This document shows positions 43,447-52,655 of a stretch of 64,000 bases of DNA, in pieces. The stretch is taken from NCBI GenBank assembly GCA_934463035.1, contig CAKSIG010000002.1, positions 62,001-126,000 of the forward strand, given 5' to 3'. This DNA is from an uncultured Eubacteriales bacterium. Lineage in GTDB: Bacteria; Bacillota; Clostridia; Oscillospirales; Acutalibacteraceae. Made by a program: the position numbers and the translations under genes. How positions within the stretch are numbered: position 1 is the first letter of the stretch; each line of letters starts with the position of its first letter. Below the pieces are notes generated by a model that had not been told where the DNA came from, searched no databases, and saw only the letters and a program-made list of their open reading frames with translations.

Positions 43447-45240
43447 ATGGCAAAAAACAGACTTATAGGCGATTATCCCGTAATCGGTATCCGTCCTACT
43501 ATTGACGGACGCCGCGGCGTACTCGGCGTACGTGAGTCGCTTGAAGAGCAGACAATGAATATGGCGAAAAGCGCCGCTAAGCTCTTTGAGGAAAATCTCA
43601 GGTACTCAAACGGCGAGCCCGTAAAGGTCATAATTGCCGATACAACAATAGGCAGAGTGGCAGAAGCCGCCGCCTGTGCCGACAAGTTTAGAAAAGCAGG
43701 CGTTGACATTACCCTGACCGTTACTCCCTGCTGGTGCTACGGCGCGGAGACAATGGATATGGACACCAACACCATCAAGGCTGTATGGGGCTTTAACGGC
43801 ACCGAGAGACCCGGCGCTGTTTATCTTGCTTCTGTTCTTGCAACCCACGCTCAGAAGGGTCTGCCCGCTTTCGGAATTTACGGTCACGACGTTTGCGACG
43901 CAGACGACACCGAAATTCCCGCAGACGTTAAGGAAAAGCTCCTTCGTTTCGGCAGAGCCGCTGTTGCCGCCGCTACAATGCGCGGTAAATCCTATTTGCA
44001 GATAGGTTCTATCACAATGGGTATCGGCGGTTCGATAATCGACCCCGCTTTCATCGAGGATTATCTCGGAATGCGCGTTGAGTCGGTTGACGAGGTTGAA
44101 ATTATCCGCCGAATGACCGAAGGCATCTATGACGAGAAAGAGTATGAAAAGGCTCTTGAATGGTCAAAGAAATACTGCAAAGAGGGCTTTGACAAGAACC
44201 CTGCCGAGCTTCAAAAGACTGCCGAGCAGAAGAAGGAAGACTGGGAATTCACCGTTAAAATGTGCGTTATCATAAAAGACCTTATGAACGGCAACAAAAA
44301 TCTCCCCAAGGGCTGTGAAGAAGAAGCGGTAGGTCACAACGCTATCGCCGCAGGCTTCCAGGGTCAGAGACAGTGGACAGACTTCTACCCGAACTGCGAC
44401 TTCCCCGAAGCGCTCCTCAACACCTCGTTTGACTGGAATGGCGCCCGCGAGCCGTACATACTTGCAACAGAGAACGACGTATTAAACGGTCTCGGTATGC
44501 TCTTTATGAAGTTACTTACAAACCGTGCGCAGATGTTTGCCGACGTTCGCACCTGCTGGAACGGCAAATCGGTTAAGCGCGTTACAGGCTACGACCTTGA
44601 AGGCCACGCAAAGGACGCCGACGGATTTATACATCTTATCAACTCAGGCGCTTGCTGTCTTGATGCAAACGGCGCCGCTAAGGATGAGAACGGCAACGCT
44701 GTTATGAAGCCTTGGTATGACGTTACCGAAGCCGACCAGAAAGCAATTATGGACAACACCACCTGGAACTATGCCGACTTAGGCTATTTCAGAGGCGGCG
44801 GATTCTCCTCACGCTTTGAGACAAAGGCTGAAATGCCCGCAACAATGATACGTCTTAACCTTGTAAAGGGCTTGGGACCTGTTCTTCAAATCGTTGAAGG
44901 CTGGACGGTTGACCTGCCTGCCGAGGTTTCCGATACACTTTGGAAACGTACCGACTATACATGGCCCTGCACTTGGTTCACTCCGAGAGTTACAGGCGAA
45001 GGCGCATTCAAATCAGCTTATGACGTTATGAACAACTGGGGCGCAAACCACGGCGCTATATCCTACGGCCACGTAGGCGCTGACCTTATCACCCTCTGCT
45101 CTATCCTCCGCATACCCGTTTGTATGCACAACGTACCCGAGGACAAGATTTTCCGTCCCGCGGCTTGGAACGCTTTCGGTATGGATAAAGAGGGTCAGGA
45201 TTTCCGCGCTTGTGACGCTTACGGTCCGCTCTATAAATAA
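43447..45240 (+). CDS. fucI: L-fucose isomerase family protein
   Basis: A 597-residue enzyme, the normal length for L-fucose isomerase. The opening YPVIGIRPTIDGRRGVLGVR, the central M-G-I-G-G-S-I-I-D and the acidic metal-site regions such as C-Y-G-A-E-T-M and W-N-G-A-R-E-P match the Mn-dependent FucI family, which converts L-fucose to L-fuculose (and often D-arabinose to D-ribulose). CGGAGG precedes the ATG. It heads an operon with a hydrolase and a class II aldolase. No fuculokinase gene is seen in the window, so the kinase must be elsewhere or the pathway differs. Confidence 0.93.
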   Translation: MAKNRLIGDYPVIGIRPTIDGRRGVLGVRESLEEQTMNMAKSAAKLFEENLRYSNGEPVKVIIADTTIGRVAEAAACADKFRKAGVDITLTVTPCWCYGAETMDMDTNTIKAVWGFNGTERPGAVYLASVLATHAQKGLPAFGIYGHDVCDADDTEIPADVKEKLLRFGRAAVAAATMRGKSYLQIGSITMGIGGSIIDPAFIEDYLGMRVESVDEVEIIRRMTEGIYDEKEYEKALEWSKKYCKEGFDKNPAELQKTAEQKKEDWEFTVKMCVIIKDLMNGNKNLPKGCEEEAVGHNAIAAGFQGQRQWTDFYPNCDFPEALLNTSFDWNGAREPYILATENDVLNGLGMLFMKLLTNRAQMFADVRTCWNGKSVKRVTGYDLEGHAKDADGFIHLINSGACCLDANGAAKDENGNAVMKPWYDVTEADQKAIMDNTTWNYADLGYFRGGGFSSRFETKAEMPATMIRLNLVKGLGPVLQIVEGWTVDLPAEVSDTLWKRTDYTWPCTWFTPRVTGEGAFKSAYDVMNNWGANHGAISYGHVGADLITLCSILRIPVCMHNVPEDKIFRPAAWNAFGMDKEGQDFRACDAYGPLYK

Positions 45241-45248
45241 TTTGCGAT

Positions 45249-45986
45249 ATGACTGACTACACGAAAAGCGAATGGAACGGTTTTTCAAGGCTTGATTTTA
45301 AATTTATGGGAAGAAACGCCGTTGTGGTCGTCCCTGAGAAAAAGGACGTCAAGGGGCGCTGGCTTTTAAAGACAGAATACTTCGGCGCTTTCCCAAATTT
45401 TGAAATTGAAATGTTAAAACGCGGTTGGCACCTTGCGTATGTCGCAAATTCAACCCGTTGGCACAAGCCTGAGGACGACGATGTTAAGGCGGCATTTTGC
45501 GACTTTGTTTCGGAAAATTTCGGGCTTAACAAGAAATGTCTGCCCGTCGGTATGAGCTGCGGCGGTATGCACGCTGTATACTTTGCCGCGAAGTATCCCT
45601 CCTATGTCAGCGCGCTTTATCTCGACGCGCCCGTGCTTAATCTTTTAAGCTGCCCGCTCGGAATGGGCGACGGCGGCGACGATATGGCGGAGGAATTTTT
45701 CAGAGACACGGGGCTTACCGCTTCCTATATGCTGAATTACAGAAATCATCCGATAGACAACGTTCAAAGACTGATAGAAAACCGTATACCGATTTTACTT
45801 ATCTGCGGAGGAGCCGACACAACCGTTCCGTACTGCGAAAACGGAGCCGTGCTGGCAGAGAAATACCGTGCCGCAAACGGCGATATAACCGTGATGATAA
45901 AACCCGAATGCGGTCATCACCCGCACGGACTTGAAGACCCTGCGCCGATAATAGAGTTTTCTATTGCAAAAACCGAGAACATTTAA
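45249..45986 (+). CDS. Alpha/beta hydrolase in the fucose operon
   Basis: A 245-residue serine hydrolase. G-M-S-C-G-G near residue 100 gives the nucleophile serine, D near 182 in C-G-G-A-D-T-T the acid, and H in G-H-H-P-H near 218 the base. It resembles prolyl-oligopeptidase-like or sugar-esterase hydrolases. It starts eight bases after the fucI stop without a clear ribosome binding site, so translational coupling is likely. It may deacylate fucose derivatives before isomerisation, but that is inferred from the neighbours only. Confidence 0.75.
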   Translation: MTDYTKSEWNGFSRLDFKFMGRNAVVVVPEKKDVKGRWLLKTEYFGAFPNFEIEMLKRGWHLAYVANSTRWHKPEDDDVKAAFCDFVSENFGLNKKCLPVGMSCGGMHAVYFAAKYPSYVSALYLDAPVLNLLSCPLGMGDGGDDMAEEFFRDTGLTASYMLNYRNHPIDNVQRLIENRIPILLICGGADTTVPYCENGAVLAEKYRAANGDITVMIKPECGHHPHGLEDPAPIIEFSIAKTENI

Positions 45987-46005
45987 TATTATTAGGAGTA
46001 TTTTT

Positions 46006-46689
46006 ATGAACTATATGGAATTAAGAGAACAGATATGCGATGTCTGCCATAAAATGTGGCAGCTCGGCTGGGTTGCCGCCAATGACGGCAACGTTTCCGT
46101 AAAACTGCCCGACGGCAACTTTCTGGTTACGCCGACAGGCATAAGCAAGAGCTTTATAACGCCTGAAAAGCTCGTTATAATCGACAAGGATTTCAACATT
46201 ATAGAAGCTGAAAACGGCTACAAGCCGTCAAGCGAAATTAAAATGCATATGCGCTGCTATGAGGAGCGCGAGGACGTAGGCGCTGTTGTTCACGCTCACC
46301 CGCCGACAGCAACGGGCTATGCGGTAGCAGGCAAGAGCCTTGACGAGTATTCTATGATTGAAACGGTAATCGCTATCGGTTCTATCCCGCTTACTCCTTA
46401 CGGCACGCCCAGCACCAACGAAGTGCCCGAGGCTATCGCTCCATATCTTCAAGAGCATGACGTATTGCTTCTCCAAAACCACGGCGCTCTTACAGTAGGC
46501 TGTGACCTTATAACGGCTTACTACCGTATGGAAACTCTTGAACTCTTTGCAAAAATTTCACTCAACGCTCACCTTTTAGGCGGTGCAAAGGAAATTCCGA
46601 AAGAGCAGATAGATAAGCTGATGTATCTGCGTGAAAATTATTATCACGTAACAGGTAAGCACCCGGGATATAAGCACTACAACAAGTAA
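46006..46689 (+). CDS. fucA: Class II aldolase (L-fuculose-phosphate aldolase type)
   Basis: A 227-residue enzyme. N-D-G-N-V-S-V-K-L, P-S-S-E-I-K-M-H, the zinc-binding H-A-H-P-P near residue 92 and N-H-G-A-L near 153 are the signature of class II sugar-phosphate aldolases and epimerases. Such enzymes split fuculose 1-phosphate to dihydroxyacetone phosphate and L-lactaldehyde. The ATG at 46006 follows TTAGGAG; a longer in-frame start overlaps the previous gene and has no such site. The operon ends here at a terminator. Confidence 0.88.
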   Translation: MNYMELREQICDVCHKMWQLGWVAANDGNVSVKLPDGNFLVTPTGISKSFITPEKLVIIDKDFNIIEAENGYKPSSEIKMHMRCYEEREDVGAVVHAHPPTATGYAVAGKSLDEYSMIETVIAIGSIPLTPYGTPSTNEVPEAIAPYLQEHDVLLLQNHGALTVGCDLITAYYRMETLELFAKISLNAHLLGGAKEIPKEQIDKLMYLRENYYHVTGKHPGYKHYNK

Positions 46690-46701
46690 ACCGTTACAGA
46701 C

Positions 46702-46733
46702 AAACCCTGTCTCTCATAAGAGAGACAGGGTTT
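46702..46733. terminator. Terminator after the aldolase gene
   Basis: Arms AAACCCTGTCTCTC / GAGAGACAGGGTTT with loop ATAA; shared with the convergent SGNH gene. Confidence 0.92.
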
Positions 46734-46742
46734 ATATTTTCC

Positions 46743-47801
46743 TTATATTATTTTCTTTAAAAGTCCGCACAGAACCTCCGCCATTGAGAAAAAACCTATA
46801 TCGTTCGGGTGGGTATTGTCAACCGTGGCAAACTCGGCATACTTGCTTTGTATAAGCTCGTTTCCTGCGATAAAATACACATTTTTATCGCCGTCATTTT
46901 TTGCTTTTACATAGGTTTCCTTCACCGTTTCCATACGCTTTATTTCATCACAGGTCAAATGCACCTTGGGACGTGTGAGCATAACTATGGGGACGTCGGG
47001 GTTAGCTTTTCTTATTGTTTCAAACATCTTTCCGTACGTTGCCGCAAGATGTTCAGCGGTAGGCGCGTTGTGGTCGTAATCGTATATAAACGCGGACATC
47101 GGGATTTTGCTTATATACTCCGCAATTTCTCTCTCGCCGCACGCGCTGCCCGAAAAGCCTAAATTTATGTGGTCGGCGTCAAGCGTGCGCGAAACAATGT
47201 TTGAAAACGAATTACCCGGGCGCGAAGCACAGCCGCCCTGCGTTATTGAAGAACCGTAGAACACTATCGGCTTATCGACCGCATACGGCGTCGGCGGCTT
47301 AATTACAGCCTTGTTATCAATCCCGATATAAACCTCTCTTACCGTGCTGTAAAGCGGAAAATGAATAAGAATTTCGCGTTCTTCGGCGCCGCCGAAATCT
47401 ATAATGCCCTCAAATCTGTCCTCAACATCAACAGGAGGTATGACGGTTCCTGAGTAAATCCACCCGCCGTCTTCACGGGTATACATATCAAAGCCTATGC
47501 TCCCCGTAAACGCAAAATGCGGCATTTTCCCGACGCCGTCTTTTTCAAGCACCGCCGACAGCGCAACATAGGGGCTGTCAGTCTTAAAGCGCAGCCGACC
47601 GCCTGATGAATTGCCGTGCAACGCATACACACCGTCGCTCACCGATTTTGCAGCCGCTTCCGGCATACGTGTATACTGACCGTTTTCGCGGAAGATGCCG
47701 TAAACTTTAAATCCGCTTTCTTCGGCGGAATGAAAAACCATACCGTCGCGCTTTATGTTAGTCTTAACAGAAAAGTTTTTATCTATTTTCGATATGTCCA
47801 T
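46743..47801 (-). CDS. SGNH/GDSL hydrolase with N-terminal beta domain
   Basis: A 352-residue cytoplasmic protein. Residues 1-170 form a jelly-roll-like beta domain; the SGNH core starts at F-Y-G-S-S-I-T-Q-G near 180 (nucleophile serine), with N-L-G-F-S-G-S-A (glycine block) and T-H-P-N-D (catalytic D and H) near 330. This order is typical of carbohydrate esterase families that deacetylate sugars. It begins seven bases after the serine hydrolase stop on the same strand, so the two are co-transcribed. A role in removing acyl groups from imported glycans is inferred. Confidence 0.82.
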   Translation of the reverse strand: MDISKIDKNFSVKTNIKRDGMVFHSAEESGFKVYGIFRENGQYTRMPEAAAKSVSDGVYALHGNSSGGRLRFKTDSPYVALSAVLEKDGVGKMPHFAFTGSIGFDMYTREDGGWIYSGTVIPPVDVEDRFEGIIDFGGAEEREILIHFPLYSTVREVYIGIDNKAVIKPPTPYAVDKPIVFYGSSITQGGCASRPGNSFSNIVSRTLDADHINLGFSGSACGEREIAEYISKIPMSAFIYDYDHNAPTAEHLAATYGKMFETIRKANPDVPIVMLTRPKVHLTCDEIKRMETVKETYVKAKNDGDKNVYFIAGNELIQSKYAEFATVDNTHPNDIGFFSMAEVLCGLLKKII

Positions 47802-47807
47802 AAACCT

Positions 47808-48950
47808 TTATTCACCGCCGAAAACGATGTTGATTATCTCGTTGTGGGGGTGCTTTTCATATTCGGGGGGACAGGGCGCATTTTCAACCTCCTGCGCATA
47901 GAATATCGAAACGTTTTCAGACGGAACGATAAACGCTCTGGTTCCTGCCGCGCCGCCCCAGCCAAATGTACCTACGGGGCATTTAAAATGTCTCGGAGCG
48001 GGGTCAAGAAGAACCGACACTCCCAATCCGTAGCCGTGTCCCAAATGACCCATTTGATTTTGGAAATCTTCAAGCGGAGTGCCTTTGAGCTGATTGCTGC
48101 CGAACATTTTTACGGTTTCGGGCTTTAACAGCTTATATCCGTTGTATGCCGTACCGCCGCAGGCAAGCGCATCGGCAAATTTTATATAATCGTTCACAGT
48201 GGTGTATATACCCGCACCGCCGCTTTCATATATCTTATTCAGCCTGAAATACGAGCCGTCGCTGCCCTTAACAAGCTGTTTCTTTTCGCTGTCGTAAGTA
48301 TACGGCTCGCTCCTGTGATTTTTCATTTCCTCGCTCAAAACAAACGACGTTGTATCCATTCCGAGGGGGGCAAAAATTTCATCGTGCAGATATTCGCCAA
48401 AGCGTTTGCCCGACACGACCTCCTCAACAGCGCCCAGAACATCGTGGCAAAAGCTGTATGCAAAATGTGTTGAGGGATCAAAAAGCAACGGTGATTTTAC
48501 AAAGCTCGAAACAACCTCGGTTATGCTTGCCGTATCGTTTTTAGATATTTCTTCGATCGGTTCGGTGTTTCGGTCGTAGGAAAGTCCGCCGCACATAGTA
48601 AAAAGATCAAAGACCGTCATAACCGTTTTGGCAGGTCGAACCGTATCCCCGTCCTTTACGGTGATGTTTTTATACTCAGGGAGATATTTATACACAGGGT
48701 CGGACAAATTCAGCTTGCCCGCCTCAACAAGCCTTAACGCTCCGACGCAGGTTATCAGCTTTGAGGAAGAATAGAGCAAATACACGTCCTTATCGCTCAC
48801 GGGAACCTTGCCCGCCGCGTCGGAGTGACCCGATGAATAACGGAACAGCTCCTTATGGTCCTGCCACACGGTAACATCGCGCGCAGGTATACTCATTTCA
48901 CCGAGCGAATCCATATATTCTTTAAGACGTTCCTTATTAAATTTAAGCAT
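47808..48950 (-). CDS. Serine hydrolase of the beta-lactamase (class C/EstB) family
   Basis: A 380-residue protein without a signal peptide. S61-x-x-K64 in Y-S-S-S-K-L is the catalytic motif; Y-S-F near 160 stands where penicillin-binding relatives have Y-x-N, and G-W-G-G near 330 replaces the K-T-G box. That pattern fits esterase-type members better than true beta-lactamases. It leads the operon with the SGNH hydrolase. A consensus promoter (TTGACA and TAAAAT) precedes it. A divergent AraC gene suggests sugar-dependent control. Confidence 0.82.
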   Translation of the reverse strand: MLKFNKERLKEYMDSLGEMSIPARDVTVWQDHKELFRYSSGHSDAAGKVPVSDKDVYLLYSSSKLITCVGALRLVEAGKLNLSDPVYKYLPEYKNITVKDGDTVRPAKTVMTVFDLFTMCGGLSYDRNTEPIEEISKNDTASITEVVSSFVKSPLLFDPSTHFAYSFCHDVLGAVEEVVSGKRFGEYLHDEIFAPLGMDTTSFVLSEEMKNHRSEPYTYDSEKKQLVKGSDGSYFRLNKIYESGGAGIYTTVNDYIKFADALACGGTAYNGYKLLKPETVKMFGSNQLKGTPLEDFQNQMGHLGHGYGLGVSVLLDPAPRHFKCPVGTFGWGGAAGTRAFIVPSENVSIFYAQEVENAPCPPEYEKHPHNEIINIVFGGE

Positions 48951-48982
48951 TATATTTCAACCTTTCAAAATACATCTGATTT

Positions 48983-49010
48983 ATTTTAACATATCAAGCG
49001 CGAATGTCAA
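48983..49010 (-). promoter_or_regulatory. Promoter of the serine hydrolase-SGNH operon
   Basis: TTGACA (49010-49005), a 16-base spacer and TAAAAT (48988-48983) on the minus strand. Confidence 0.7.
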
Positions 49011-49049
49011 CGCAAAAAAATTCAATATTTACCAAATGCGCAGACAATG

Positions 49050-49078
49050 TTGAAAAACCATAAATTCTGTGATATACT
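49050..49078 (+). promoter_or_regulatory. Promoter of the AraC gene at 49113
   Basis: TTGAAA (49050-49055), a 17-base spacer and TATACT (49073-49078). Confidence 0.7.
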
Positions 49079-49112
49079 AAATATGCGTAATTAAGCCATT
49101 TGGAGGGATTTT

Positions 49113-49964
49113 ATGGATTTACAAAAGCATATAACTTCAAATTTCGGTTTGTTTCTGAAATCAGACTGCAAATACTATAAACTCTTTCACACCGTTAATA
49201 AATCCAATCTTCACTCGCACGATTATTTTGAGATAATATTTTCACCATATCAAAAAATAACCCACCTCATAAACGGAGAAACGCAGATACTGCCTGCGGG
49301 GAGCATAATCTTCATACGCCCTGACGACTACCACGATATTGCCAATCCGAACAAGTCACCGATGGAAATTCACTTTTTCGCATTCACGAAAAAAATGTTT
49401 CACGAAATATTTGAATTTTTGTCTTCAAACACCGTTTTTCCTTTATTTATGCAATCAAGGCTTTCTCCCCACGTGGTTCTGACCCCCGTTCAGGTGGAGC
49501 ATCTTATTTTTCAGATAAGCCAGATGGCTGTTAACGATACGATAATGCACGATTATCAGACCATTCAGATACGCTGCGTTTTGACCTATATATTTACAAC
49601 GCATTTCATTAAAAACTATTTTGATATACAGAACAAAATTCCCGATTGGCTGGTAAGCGTTCGGACTCAAATGGAGAATATAGAGAACTTTTCTATGGGC
49701 GTCAACCGTATGGCGGAGCTGAGCAACTTTTCTCAGGGTCACCTTTCGCGTATGATGCAAAAATACTACGGCGAAACGACCATTGACTTTATAAACAACC
49801 TCCGTCTTTCCTATATAGCCGACGGACTTGTAAACAGCAACCAATCCATAATATCGCTAAGCTGTAACTGCGGATATAATAATTTAAGCTGGATGTATAC
49901 GCTGTTCAAGAAAAAATACGGCGTGAGTCCCGCAAAGTTCCGAAAGCAGTACTTTAAGAAATAA
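49113..49964 (+). CDS. AraC-family regulator
   Basis: A 283-residue regulator with an N-terminal cupin sensor (S-H-D-Y-F-E-I-I-F and P-A-G-S-I-I-F-I-R-P-D-D-Y-H) and two C-terminal HTH units (S-N-F-S-Q-G-H-L-S-R-M-M-Q and C-G-Y-N-N-L-S-W-M-Y-T-L-F). TGGAGGG precedes the ATG. It is divergent from the serine hydrolase/SGNH operon and so is its likely regulator, though the SDR operon lies convergent downstream. The inducer is probably a sugar. Confidence 0.9.
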   Translation: MDLQKHITSNFGLFLKSDCKYYKLFHTVNKSNLHSHDYFEIIFSPYQKITHLINGETQILPAGSIIFIRPDDYHDIANPNKSPMEIHFFAFTKKMFHEIFEFLSSNTVFPLFMQSRLSPHVVLTPVQVEHLIFQISQMAVNDTIMHDYQTIQIRCVLTYIFTTHFIKNYFDIQNKIPDWLVSVRTQMENIENFSMGVNRMAELSNFSQGHLSRMMQKYYGETTIDFINNLRLSYIADGLVNSNQSIISLSCNCGYNNLSWMYTLFKKKYGVSPAKFRKQYFKK

Positions 49965-49965
49965 A

Positions 49966-50007
49966 AAAAGGCGTAAAGCAAGAAAATATCTCTGCTTTAC
50001 GCCTTTT
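49966..50007. terminator. Terminator between AraC and SDR genes
   Basis: Arms AAAAGGCGTAAAGCA / TGCTTTACGCCTTTT; works for both convergent genes. Confidence 0.9.
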
Positions 50008-50011
50008 AAAT

Positions 50012-50749
50012 TTACTGAATACTCTTGCCGCCGTCAACGTATATGCTCTGACCCGTAATATATCTACCCTCATCAGAGCAGATAAGGCTTACTATACCGG
50101 CGCAATCGTCAGGCTCGCCGTAGAACCCTACAGGAATTGAGTCGGATACCTTTTTTGCATAATCGGGATCCGAAAGAGCCTCAACATTCCTATCGGTATA
50201 GATAACGCCGGGAGCCACATTGTTTACGGTTATGCCGTCCTTCGCAAGCTGTAATGACAGCGAGTGCATCATATTTGTCTGCGCCGCCTTTGACGAAGAA
50301 TAAACCAGCATATCGGGGTGAGGCTTTGCCTCCTGAACGGAGCCTATTGTAACAACCCTGCCCCAGCCTTTTTTCTGCATATTCTTTGCCGCCGCCTGAA
50401 TGAGCATAAGCGACGATACATAGTTGCAGTTCAACTGCTCATAGCACTCTTTAAGCGTAATTTCATTCCACTTATTTCTGTACTGCAAGGAAGCGTTAAG
50501 CACGATAACGTCAACCTCGCCCATTTTTTCAGCGAGCATTGCGGTCTCGTCGGTATCGCAAAGATTTGCCTTTATGACCGACGCCTTACCGCCGTCAGCC
50601 TCGATAAGCTCTTTTACCTCCTCGGCTTTTGCGACGTTGCCCGCGCAATGCACTATTACCTCATAACCGTCCTTTGCAAGCCTTAGCGCTATCGCTCTGC
50701 CTATTCCTCTTGACGAGCCCGTAACCAAAGCGCGTTTTCCGTTTAACAT
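50012..50749 (-). CDS. Short-chain dehydrogenase/reductase
   Basis: A 245-residue NAD(P)-dependent enzyme. T-G-S-S-R-G-I-G-R-A at residues 12-21 is the cofactor glycine motif, N-A-S (catalytic asparagine region) follows near 88, and the Y-S-S-S-K catalytic pair lies near 150; the V-D-G-G end is standard. The ATG at 50749 follows GAGGG. It is the last gene of the dehydratase-aldolase-lactonase-SDR operon. In that setting it most likely oxidises an aldose to the lactone, or a keto-deoxy acid, rather than acting in fatty acid synthesis. Substrate inferred. Confidence 0.85.
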   Translation of the reverse strand: MLNGKRALVTGSSRGIGRAIALRLAKDGYEVIVHCAGNVAKAEEVKELIEADGGKASVIKANLCDTDETAMLAEKMGEVDVIVLNASLQYRNKWNEITLKECYEQLNCNYVSSLMLIQAAAKNMQKKGWGRVVTIGSVQEAKPHPDMLVYSSSKAAQTNMMHSLSLQLAKDGITVNNVAPGVIYTDRNVEALSDPDYAKKVSDSIPVGFYGEPDDCAGIVSLICSDEGRYITGQSIYVDGGKSIQ

Positions 50750-50764
50750 ATTTTTCACCCTCTG

Positions 50765-51712
50765 TTAATTTTCAAAAAAAGATACACAAAGCGGATCACC
50801 CGAAAGCTCAACGCTGTCAACAAGCGCGGGTCTGCCGCTTTCAAGGCTTATTATGCCTATACTGCCGCCCTCGTTTGCACAGAATAAAACATTGTCCGCT
50901 ATATCAAAATCTCTGGGATCCGAACCGCCGCACGGCGTGTTTTCAAGCAGTTCAAGTCTGTCGCCTGCAACCTTAAAACGCGATATGCAGTCAGCCCCGC
51001 GGTGCGACACATACAAAAATCCGTTATAAAGCCTTATTGCCGCCGCGGTTGACCTTCCCTCAAAATCGGGTATTGCCTTGTAAGTATCAAGCAATTCCAA
51101 TTTGCCGTTATCGAAAGAAAAAACGCTTACATCGCTTGAAAGCTCGTTAACGCAGTAGACAAGTCTGCCGTTATCGCCGAAACACAGGTGTCGGCAGCCG
51201 CTGCCCGCAGGCACCTTTGCCTTTGAAACCTCGTTAAGCTCACCGTCATACACAAAGACCGTATCCAAACCGAGGTCGGTGCATAAGAGATACTTCCCGT
51301 CGGGCGAAAAGGTCACAAAATGGGTATGCGGTGCGTCCTGCCGCGGCAGATTTACTCCGACGCCGCTGTGCGTTACCACCTTATCGGGCATTTTTACCAC
51401 ATTGCCCGACAGGTAGTTCACAAGATACACATCATCGTTTTTAACGCAAAGGTGGCACGGAACAACACCGTGCGACGGCATCACTTCATCAGGTTCTTCA
51501 AGCACCCCGCTGTCGGAAATATGATACCTGACGAGTCCGCCTTCGCCGTTTCCCGTATCGCGCAGAAGAATATATGCTGTTTTGTCCCTAATAACAGTAT
51601 ACATCGCCCTGTCAAGAGGCAGTTTTTCGCAAAATGTCAGCTTTTTATCGGCAAAAGTATAATGATATATTCCGCCGTCCTTTGAGCAAGCCGTTATATA
51701 TATGTGTCTCAT
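50765..51712 (-). CDS. Seven-bladed beta-propeller lactonase
   Basis: A 315-residue protein of the lactonase/6-phosphogluconolactonase (PF10282) group. Repeated blades are marked by F-S-P-D-G-K-Y-L-L-C-T-D-L-G-L-D, C-F-G-D-N-G-R-L-V-Y-C-V-N-E-L and the final D-P-L-C-V-S-F. The start at the ATG of 51712 gives the typical beginning HIYITACSKDGGIYHY; longer frames run back into the aldolase gene. It begins five bases after that gene's stop. It should open sugar lactones to acids between the SDR and dehydratase steps. Confidence 0.8.
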   Translation of the reverse strand: MRHIYITACSKDGGIYHYTFADKKLTFCEKLPLDRAMYTVIRDKTAYILLRDTGNGEGGLVRYHISDSGVLEEPDEVMPSHGVVPCHLCVKNDDVYLVNYLSGNVVKMPDKVVTHSGVGVNLPRQDAPHTHFVTFSPDGKYLLCTDLGLDTVFVYDGELNEVSKAKVPAGSGCRHLCFGDNGRLVYCVNELSSDVSVFSFDNGKLELLDTYKAIPDFEGRSTAAAIRLYNGFLYVSHRGADCISRFKVAGDRLELLENTPCGGSDPRDFDIADNVLFCANEGGSIGIISLESGRPALVDSVELSGDPLCVSFFEN

Positions 51713-51716
51713 AATT

Positions 51717-52631
51717 TTATAATGCCGTCTGCGTGTCGTTCGGGTCGCCGTTTCTTGCAAGGTCATATTCCTTAGACCAATCAAGATCACGGTATTCCTC
51801 GCCCCTCGGGTCGGTCTTTATCCAATCAAGAAGCATATCAAGCATTTCCTCTGTCCAGGTGTTCTTGTCTATCTGTGCGGTTGTGAACTTGCCCTGACAA
51901 ATCATTTCAAACCCAAAATCGTCCTTAACGTGGGTCTTTGCCGCACCCTCAACAACATCGGCAACCAAGTGTGACGGAATAAACAGCACGCCGCCGCCTG
52001 CGCCGAACACTACGTCGCCGGGCAGGCATACTGCGCCGCCGAAGCCGGTAATATCGTTCCAATCCTTCATTACAAACTCGCGGATAGGCGTGGGGTCAAT
52101 TCCGCGGTAGTATACCTGAACGTCGGGAACCTTTTTCATCTGCTCAACATCGCGAACGCCGCCCCAAATAACCGCGCCGCCTGTTTTGGTGTGCTTCTGC
52201 AACGCAGTAGTAAGGTTGCCGCCCAAGAACGTACCCTTATAAATTTTATCGTACATATCGCATACCACAACGTCGCGCTCATAAAGGTGGTCTATAACCC
52301 ATTGGTTATAATTTCCTTGAAGACCGTCCTCGCCGCCGCGTGCAAACTGAACGTCGTGCAGGTCGGGGCGCGTCGGGCAATAGGTGCAGGTAACGGCTCT
52401 GCCGACGAGCTTTCTGCCGTCGTCGTGAAGCGTTGCAAGCGGAGCCAATCCGCCGCCTACAAACTGATGCTCATAGCCGAGTACGAATATCGGCTTCCAC
52501 ACCTCCTCCAACGTCATACCTTGAAGCGCGTCAAGATATTTATCCTCTACCTTGGGTCTGCCGTCGGGCAAACGCTCGCCTTTCCAGAGCGGCGTTAATT
52601 CAATAATTGTATCCCTATCGTTAAAATGCAT
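51717..52631 (-). CDS. RraA-family protein, probable 2-keto-3-deoxy acid aldolase
   Basis: A 304-residue protein, longer than RraA proper (about 160). The core W-G-G-V-R-D-V near residue 150 has the G-x-x-R-D metal and substrate site of the HMG/CHA-aldolase-RraA family, and L-P-G-D-V-V-F-G-A-G-G-G-V closes the fold. The C-terminal 60 residues are an extension. Divalent-metal members cleave 4-hydroxy-2-keto acids to pyruvate plus aldehyde. Its place between the dehydratase and lactonase genes supports an aldolase role over RNase regulation. AGAGGTAG precedes the ATG. Confidence 0.78.
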   Translation of the reverse strand: MHFNDRDTIIELTPLWKGERLPDGRPKVEDKYLDALQGMTLEEVWKPIFVLGYEHQFVGGGLAPLATLHDDGRKLVGRAVTCTYCPTRPDLHDVQFARGGEDGLQGNYNQWVIDHLYERDVVVCDMYDKIYKGTFLGGNLTTALQKHTKTGGAVIWGGVRDVEQMKKVPDVQVYYRGIDPTPIREFVMKDWNDITGFGGAVCLPGDVVFGAGGGVLFIPSHLVADVVEGAAKTHVKDDFGFEMICQGKFTTAQIDKNTWTEEMLDMLLDWIKTDPRGEEYRDLDWSKEYDLARNGDPNDTQTAL

Positions 52632-52655
52632 AATTACTACCTCTTTTTAGGAAAA

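Noticed and set aside
47808..48950. True beta-lactamase
   Set aside because: No signal peptide, and the Y-x-N and K-T-G motifs are replaced; esterase-type serine hydrolase fits better.
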